A stretch of DNA of 64,000 bases from Aquariibacter albus (GTDB taxonomy: Bacteria; Pseudomonadota; Gammaproteobacteria; Burkholderiales; Burkholderiaceae_C): the NCBI RefSeq assembly GCF_014145335.1, contig NZ_JACIVI010000004.1:186001-250000 (forward strand). Direction: 5' to 3'. The notes under the pieces are model-generated. The model saw only the letters and a program-made list of their open reading frames with translations, did not search any database and was not told the DNA's origin. Made by a program: the position numbers and the translations under genes. Of the stretch, positions 60,074-64,000 are shown in pieces (the first letter of the stretch is position 1; each line of letters opens with the position of its first letter).

Positions 60074-60757
60074 ATGCCCACCGACAAGACCCCTCCGGGC
60101 CGTGCTGGCTTCCTGGCTGCGCTGCGTGCGGACAATCTGCGCATGCTCGGCAAGCTCGGCTTGGTCGCCGGGCTGATGTTCGGTTTCGGCTACGCGCTGG
60201 TGCCGGTCTACAAGGCGATCTGCACGGCGCTCGGCATCAATGTGCTGACGCTCGCCGAGCAGAACGCTGCCGGCCATCGCGCGAAAGCACCGCCGCCGAA
60301 CAGCCAGATCGATCGCGCCCGCACGATCACGGTCGAGTTCGATGCCAATGCCCGCGGGCCCTGGGAGTTCAAGCCCGCGGTGCGCTCGCTGGAGGTCCAC
60401 CCGGGTGAGTTGGTCACGGTGATGTACGAATTCCAGAACGTACAGAACCGGACGATGGCCGCCCAGGCCATCCCCAGCTACGCGCCCAAGCAGGCCACCA
60501 GCCACTTCAACAAGCTCGAATGTTTCTGCTTCAGCGAGTACACGCTGAAGCCGGGGGAGCGCAAGCAGTGGCCGGTCGTGTTCTACATCGACCCGAAGCT
60601 GCCGCGCGACGTGCGCACCATCACGCTGAGCTACACCTTCTTCGAAGTGGGCGGCAGGGTGCCTGCCGCTCCCGCAGGAGGTCTGCAAGGTCGGGCGCCG
60701 CTCGCGCCGCTGAGCTTGCTGGCTCTTTCGACCGAGGGTGGGGAGCTTCAGCCGTGA
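60074..60757 (+). CDS. ctaG: Cytochrome c oxidase assembly protein CtaG (Cox11)
   Basis: 227 aa. One N-terminal membrane helix (LGLVAGLMFGFGYALVPVY) then a periplasmic Ig-like domain with the copper-binding HFNKLECFCFSEYTLKPGE motif. Cox11 delivers copper to the CuB site of CoxA. C-terminal tail beyond PRDVRTITLSYTFFEV is an unusual Pro/Gly/Ala extension. Confidence 0.93.
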   Translation: MPTDKTPPGRAGFLAALRADNLRMLGKLGLVAGLMFGFGYALVPVYKAICTALGINVLTLAEQNAAGHRAKAPPPNSQIDRARTITVEFDANARGPWEFKPAVRSLEVHPGELVTVMYEFQNVQNRTMAAQAIPSYAPKQATSHFNKLECFCFSEYTLKPGERKQWPVVFYIDPKLPRDVRTITLSYTFFEVGGRVPAAPAGGLQGRAPLAPLSLLALSTEGGELQP

Positions 60758-61005
60758 GTGCCCCCCGCCCGCCCGCCGAGGGGTCGCTGCGTGCAGCGGT
60801 TCGCCGGCGCGGCTCGTTTGTGCAGACCGCCAAGGCGGTCGCCTGGTCCTTTTTCGGCGTTCGTCGGGCCAAGGACCAGGAGCAGGACCTGAGCACGATC
60901 AATCCCCTGCACGTGATCATCGCCGGCGTGGCTGGCGCGGTGATCTTCGTGGTCCTGCTGGTCGTGCTGGTCAGCACGATCGTGGGCAGCGGTGCGGCGG
61001 CCTGA
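60754..61005 (+). CDS. DUF2970 small membrane protein
   Basis: 83 aa from GTG 60754, overlapping the ctaG stop (GTGA). One membrane helix (HVIIAGVAGAVIFVVLLVVLV) and a central TAKAVAWSFFGVRRAKDQEQD motif characteristic of DUF2970. It lies in the cytochrome oxidase operon in this order; role unknown. Confidence 0.85.
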   Translation: MSAPRPPAEGSLRAAVRRRGSFVQTAKAVAWSFFGVRRAKDQEQDLSTINPLHVIIAGVAGAVIFVVLLVVLVSTIVGSGAAA

Positions 61006-61083
61006 TCCAGGATCGTTGTGAGAGGAAGAGCGTCATGCGGCAACCGCCGCTGACGAGGAAAGAAGACTGAGTCAGGAGCAAAG

Positions 61084-61965
61084 ATGTCGGCAACCAGCCA
61101 CGGGCAGACGCCCTACTACTACGTGCCCGGACCGTCGCGCCACCCGGTGATGGCGTCGTTCGGTCTGTTCTTCGTGATCCTTGGCGCAGGCCAGTGGGTC
61201 AACGGCTCGTCCTGGGCGCCCTATGCGGTGGCCTTCGGCCTGCTGTGGTGGGCCTTCGTGCTGAAGCAGTGGTTCGGTGACTCGATCCGCGAGAGCGAGG
61301 GCGGCCTCTACAGCGACCGCATCGACGTGTCCTACCGCTGGAGCATGAGCTGGTTCATCTTCAGCGAAGTGATGTTCTTCGCGGCCTTCTTCGGCGCGCT
61401 GTACTGGGCCCGCGTGCATTCGGTGCCGAACCTCGGCAGCCTCGACAACGCGCTGCTGTGGCCGGACTTCAAGGCCGTCTGGCCGAGCGTGGCGGCCGGG
61501 GCCACCGGCGCGCCGGCGGCGCTGGTCGAGCCGTTCAAGACCATGGGCCCGTGGCCCATCCCGACGATCAACACGGCGCTGCTGCTGACCTCGGGCATCA
61601 CCCTGACCATCGCCCACCACGCGCTGCGTGATGGCCACCGTGCCAAGACCATCGTTTGGATGTGGGCCACGGTGCTGCTCGGCATCGTCTTCCTGGGCTT
61701 CCAGGGTTATGAGTACGCGCATGCCTATGCCGACCTGAACCTCAAGCTCACCAGCGGCGTCTATGGCTCGACCTTCTTCATGCTGACCGGCTTCCACGGT
61801 TTCCACGTGTTCGTGGGCATGCTGATGCTGCTGTTCATCACGCTGCGCCTGCAGAAGGGTCACTTCACGGCCGACCGCCACTTCGGTTTCGAAGGCGCAG
61901 CCTGGTACTGGCACTTCGTCGACGTGGTCTGGCTCGGCCTGTACATCATCGTCTACTGGTTCTGA
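61084..61965 (+). CDS. coxC: Cytochrome c oxidase subunit III
   Basis: 293 aa with seven membrane helices. VMFFAAFFGALYW holds the conserved Glu-less beta-type motif; GFHGFHVFVGMLML, EGAAWYWHFVDVVWLGLYIIVYWF are the subunit III signatures. It stabilises the oxidase core and proton uptake. Closes the coxBA-ctaG-coxC operon, followed by a strong terminator. Confidence 0.96.
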   Translation: MSATSHGQTPYYYVPGPSRHPVMASFGLFFVILGAGQWVNGSSWAPYAVAFGLLWWAFVLKQWFGDSIRESEGGLYSDRIDVSYRWSMSWFIFSEVMFFAAFFGALYWARVHSVPNLGSLDNALLWPDFKAVWPSVAAGATGAPAALVEPFKTMGPWPIPTINTALLLTSGITLTIAHHALRDGHRAKTIVWMWATVLLGIVFLGFQGYEYAHAYADLNLKLTSGVYGSTFFMLTGFHGFHVFVGMLMLLFITLRLQKGHFTADRHFGFEGAAWYWHFVDVVWLGLYIIVYWF

Positions 61966-62001
61966 GGTCGGGCGCATCCCGCGCCGCCGCATGAACAGCA
62001 A

Positions 62002-62028
62002 GGGGCGCCTCGCGGCGCCCCTTTTTCT
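62002..62028 (+). terminator. Intrinsic terminator after coxC
   Basis: GGGGCGCC TCGC GGCGCCCC then TTTTTCTTG, 37 bases after the coxC stop. Confidence 0.9.
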
Positions 62029-62065
62029 TGTGTCGGCCGGCCGACACCGGGAACCGGCCGGCGTT

Positions 62066-62287
62066 TCAGGGACTCAGCGGCAAGCCCGTCGGCTGGATCC
62101 AGCCGAGCTGGTAGCCGATCAGGATGCAGAGGAAGAGCGCCACCGACAGGCCGATCCGCCAGGTCAGTGCCCGGGCCATGCGGTCGGTCTTGGGCTTGCC
62201 ATCCCGTCCTTCACGCAACATGGCGTGGCCGGCGCTGGCCAGGGCGAACAGGATGCCGATGAAGGCGAGCACGATCAGGAATTTCAT
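62066..62287 (-). CDS. DUF2909 twin-transmembrane protein
   Basis: 73 aa from ATG 62287. Two membrane helices (KFLIVLAFIGILFALASAG, IGLSVALFLCILIGYQLGW) joined by a basic loop (REGRDGKPKTDRMARAL), matching DUF2909. Found between coxC and surf1 in this order and often linked to cytochrome oxidase; function unknown. Confidence 0.8.
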   Translation of the reverse strand: MKFLIVLAFIGILFALASAGHAMLREGRDGKPKTDRMARALTWRIGLSVALFLCILIGYQLGWIQPTGLPLSP

Positions 62288-62396
62288 GACGGCACTGTAG
62301 GCCATCCCCGGTACCCGAGGGCCACGCATCCCCCGCTTCGCTTCCTCCAGGCCCCTTCCATCCCTCAGTCTTCAATCCCTGTCCGTCCTGTCGCTC

Positions 62397-63125
62397 ATGG
62401 TCCGATCCCCGTTCCGCCGCAGTCGTCTGGTCGTGGCCGTCGCCGCCGTGCTGGCGGTTGCGCTGACGGCCCGCCTGGGGGTCTGGCAGCTCGATCGCGC
62501 AGGGCAGAAGCTGGCCCTGCGCGAGGCGATCACCCAGGCCGAGGCCCAGCCGCCCTTGCGCCCGGCCGAGCTCCTGTCCGGTCCCGAGGCGCTGGAACGT
62601 CAGCTGCACCGTCGGCTTGAGATCGAAGGCCAGTGGCTGCCGCAGCACACAGTCTTCCTCGAGAACCGGCAGATGGGCGGGCAGCCCGGCTTCTTCGTGC
62701 TGACACCGCTGCTGCTGCCCTCGGGCGATGCCGTGGTGGTGCAGCGCGGCTGGGCGCCTCGCCATCGGCTGGACCGAACCCTGACCCCTGCCGCGCCGCT
62801 GCCCGAGGGATCGGTGCGACTTCAGGCACGCATGGCCCCGCCGCCTGCCCGGTTGGCCAGCCTGGGGGCCGAGTCAGCGGGGCCGCTTCGGCAGAATCTC
62901 GACCTGGTCGAGCACGCCCAAGCCACGGGCCTGGTCCTGCGGCCCTACACCCTGCTCCAGCTCGACGAGGCCGCCTCGCCCCAGGACGGCCTGCGCCGGG
63001 ACTGGCCTCGTCCCGCCATCGACGTCGACAAGCATCACGGCTACGCCTTCCAGTGGTTTGCGCTGGCGGGCCTCATCACGGTTCTCTATGTCTGGTTCCA
63101 GATCCTCCGACCCCGCCGCCGTTGA
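62397..63125 (+). CDS. SURF1-family cytochrome oxidase assembly protein
   Basis: 242 aa. Two membrane helices at the ends (RLVVAVAAVLAVALTARLG, WFALAGLITVLYVWFQIL) around a periplasmic beta domain with LGVWQLDRAGQKLALREA and FLENRQMGGQPGFFVLTPL. SURF1 assists heme a insertion into CoxA. It overlaps the next gene by 38 bp. Confidence 0.9.
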   Translation: MVRSPFRRSRLVVAVAAVLAVALTARLGVWQLDRAGQKLALREAITQAEAQPPLRPAELLSGPEALERQLHRRLEIEGQWLPQHTVFLENRQMGGQPGFFVLTPLLLPSGDAVVVQRGWAPRHRLDRTLTPAAPLPEGSVRLQARMAPPPARLASLGAESAGPLRQNLDLVEHAQATGLVLRPYTLLQLDEAASPQDGLRRDWPRPAIDVDKHHGYAFQWFALAGLITVLYVWFQILRPRRR

Positions 63126-63792
63126 GTCGCTTCGCCCCGACGAGCCCTTGAGCTTCGCCGTGCACACGCTGAACGTGCCGCAGGCCGAAGCCGTGCGCGC
63201 GCGCAGCGGCCGCCTGAAGATGCTCGCGGTCTTGCTGGTCTGTGCGGCGCCGGTCATCGCGTCCTACTTCACCTACTACGTGATCCGTCCGGATGGACGG
63301 ATGAACACCGGCGAGCTGATCGATCCGCAGCGGCCCATCCCGCCCGCCACGCAACTGCCGCTGACCCGGCTGGACGGGCAGCCGGTCGCCCCCGAGTCGC
63401 TGCGCCAGCAGTGGTTGCTCATCGTCGTGGGCGGCGGTGCCTGCGATGCCCGCTGCGAACGCCAGCTCTACCTGCAGCGTCAGCTGCGCGAAACCCTGGG
63501 CCGCGAGAAGGACCGGGTCGACCGCGTCTGGCTGATCGACGATGCCGAGCCGGCCCGCGAGGTGCTGCTGCCCGCGCTGGAAGGCGCGCAGGTGCTGCGC
63601 GCGCCAGCCGAGGCCCTCAAGGCCTGGCTGCCGGCCGCCGACGGCCAGTCGCCCCGCGCCCATTTCTTCCTGGTCGATCCGCTCGGCAACCTGATGCTGC
63701 GCTTCCCGGTCGATGCCGACCCGTCCAAGGTCAAGCGCGACCTGGAGCGCCTGCTGCGTGCCTCCAGCAGCTGGGACCGTGCCGGTCGCTGA
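63088..63792 (+). CDS. SCO1-like cytochrome oxidase assembly protein
   Basis: 234 aa from ATG 63088. Membrane helix (LKMLAVLLVCAAPVIASYFTYY) then a thioredoxin-like fold with a CxxxC-type pair GGGACDARCERQLY and a C-terminal strand FFLVDPLGNLMLRFP. This resembles SCO-type copper chaperones, although the second His ligand is not obvious. In this order the gene lies between surf1 and ctaA. Confidence 0.75.
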   Translation: MSGSRSSDPAAVESLRPDEPLSFAVHTLNVPQAEAVRARSGRLKMLAVLLVCAAPVIASYFTYYVIRPDGRMNTGELIDPQRPIPPATQLPLTRLDGQPVAPESLRQQWLLIVVGGGACDARCERQLYLQRQLRETLGREKDRVDRVWLIDDAEPAREVLLPALEGAQVLRAPAEALKAWLPAADGQSPRAHFFLVDPLGNLMLRFPVDADPSKVKRDLERLLRASSSWDRAGR

Positions 63793-63808
63793 AACACAGG
63801 GCCTCCGC

Positions 63809-64000
63809 ATGGACACTGTCGACCTCGTGAACTGGTCGCCGCTGGCGCAGATGGCCGGCCTCGGCCTGCTGACGGCCGGCCTGCCGCTGGCCTGGGTGGC
63901 CTGGCGCCACCGCCACGGCGGCCCCGCCGCACGGCGTCAGGCCCTGGTCTGGGTGACGCTCTTCCTGACCTTCGACCTGGTCCTCTTCGGCGCCTTCACC
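63809..64000 (+). CDS. ctaA: Heme A synthase, N-terminal part (cut by window edge)
   Basis: 64 codons from ATG 63809 to the window end. First helix (MAGLGLLTAGLPLAWVAW) then ARRQALVWVTLFLTFDLVLFGAFT, the start of the COX15/CtaA fold; the next expected block (a TRLTDSGLGCPDWP-type motif) would follow just outside. It oxidises heme O to heme A. Confidence 0.8.
   Translation, partial: MDTVDLVNWSPLAQMAGLGLLTAGLPLAWVAWRHRHGGPAARRQALVWVTLFLTFDLVLFGAFT

Overview
The window reads as a chromosome segment of a high-GC betaproteobacterium of the order Burkholderiales. The gene orders ispB / rplU-rpmA-obg-proB, pilS-pilR, hemL-thiD-rubredoxin-Chp cluster and coxBA-ctaG-coxC-surf1-ctaA are all typical of that order. 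GC is high throughout and the codon bias makes long antisense ORFs. The closest fit from memory is the Rubrivivax / Leptothrix / Roseateles neighbourhood, but no genus can be fixed without a search.

Region 1 (1 to about 13186) is an integrated accessory element. A tyrosine integrase (11407-13017, minus) with a small HTH/excisionase-like gene beside it sits next to the 3' end of tRNA-Pro(CGG) (13187-13263, minus). The element also carries an IncQ-like replication pair (a RepA-type hexameric helicase and a RepC-like protein cut by the window edge), two unrelated hipBA-type toxin/antitoxin-like modules with their own inverted-repeat operators, an XRE regulator, a small SSB, several genes I cannot name, and a roughly 740-bp non-coding stretch (5797-6535) dense in hairpins. 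The left end lies outside the window.

Region 2 (13377-29685) is core genome: ispB; the L21/L27/Obg/ProB cluster; ffh; a CcsA-like cytochrome c assembly protein; a PP0621-type small protein; the pilS-pilR two-component system; ampD; then nrdA-nrdB behind a promoter overlapped by two NrdR-box-like palindromes, and a lysine/alanine-repeat histone H1-like gene.

Region 3 (29801-40178, all minus strand) holds a tightly packed run: RNase II-family nuclease, aroE, mtgA, an unnamed nucleotidyltransferase-like gene and a TlpA-like thioredoxin, joined by 4-base stop/start overlaps. aroQ, accB-accC, prmA, a DUF3426 zinc-ribbon protein and a PfkB-family kinase follow. Region 4 (40369-48236) carries an exported protein of unknown role, a FabG-like reductase, a YqiA-like hydrolase, a DUF454 protein, mpl, an EamA transporter, hemL and thiD.

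Region 5 (48385-54059) is the most unusual core-genome part. Rubredoxin is followed by what should be the Pil-Chp type IV pilus chemosensory operon. pilG and pilH are absent, and the PilI-, PilJ- and ChpA-like genes are open but have lost the residues needed for chemotaxis-type phosphosignalling. Region 6 (54041-64000) holds trmL, comF, a BioC-like methyltransferase, and a complete aa3-type cytochrome c oxidase operon with its assembly factors (CtaG, small ORFs, SURF1, an SCO-like protein), ending in the start of heme A synthase.
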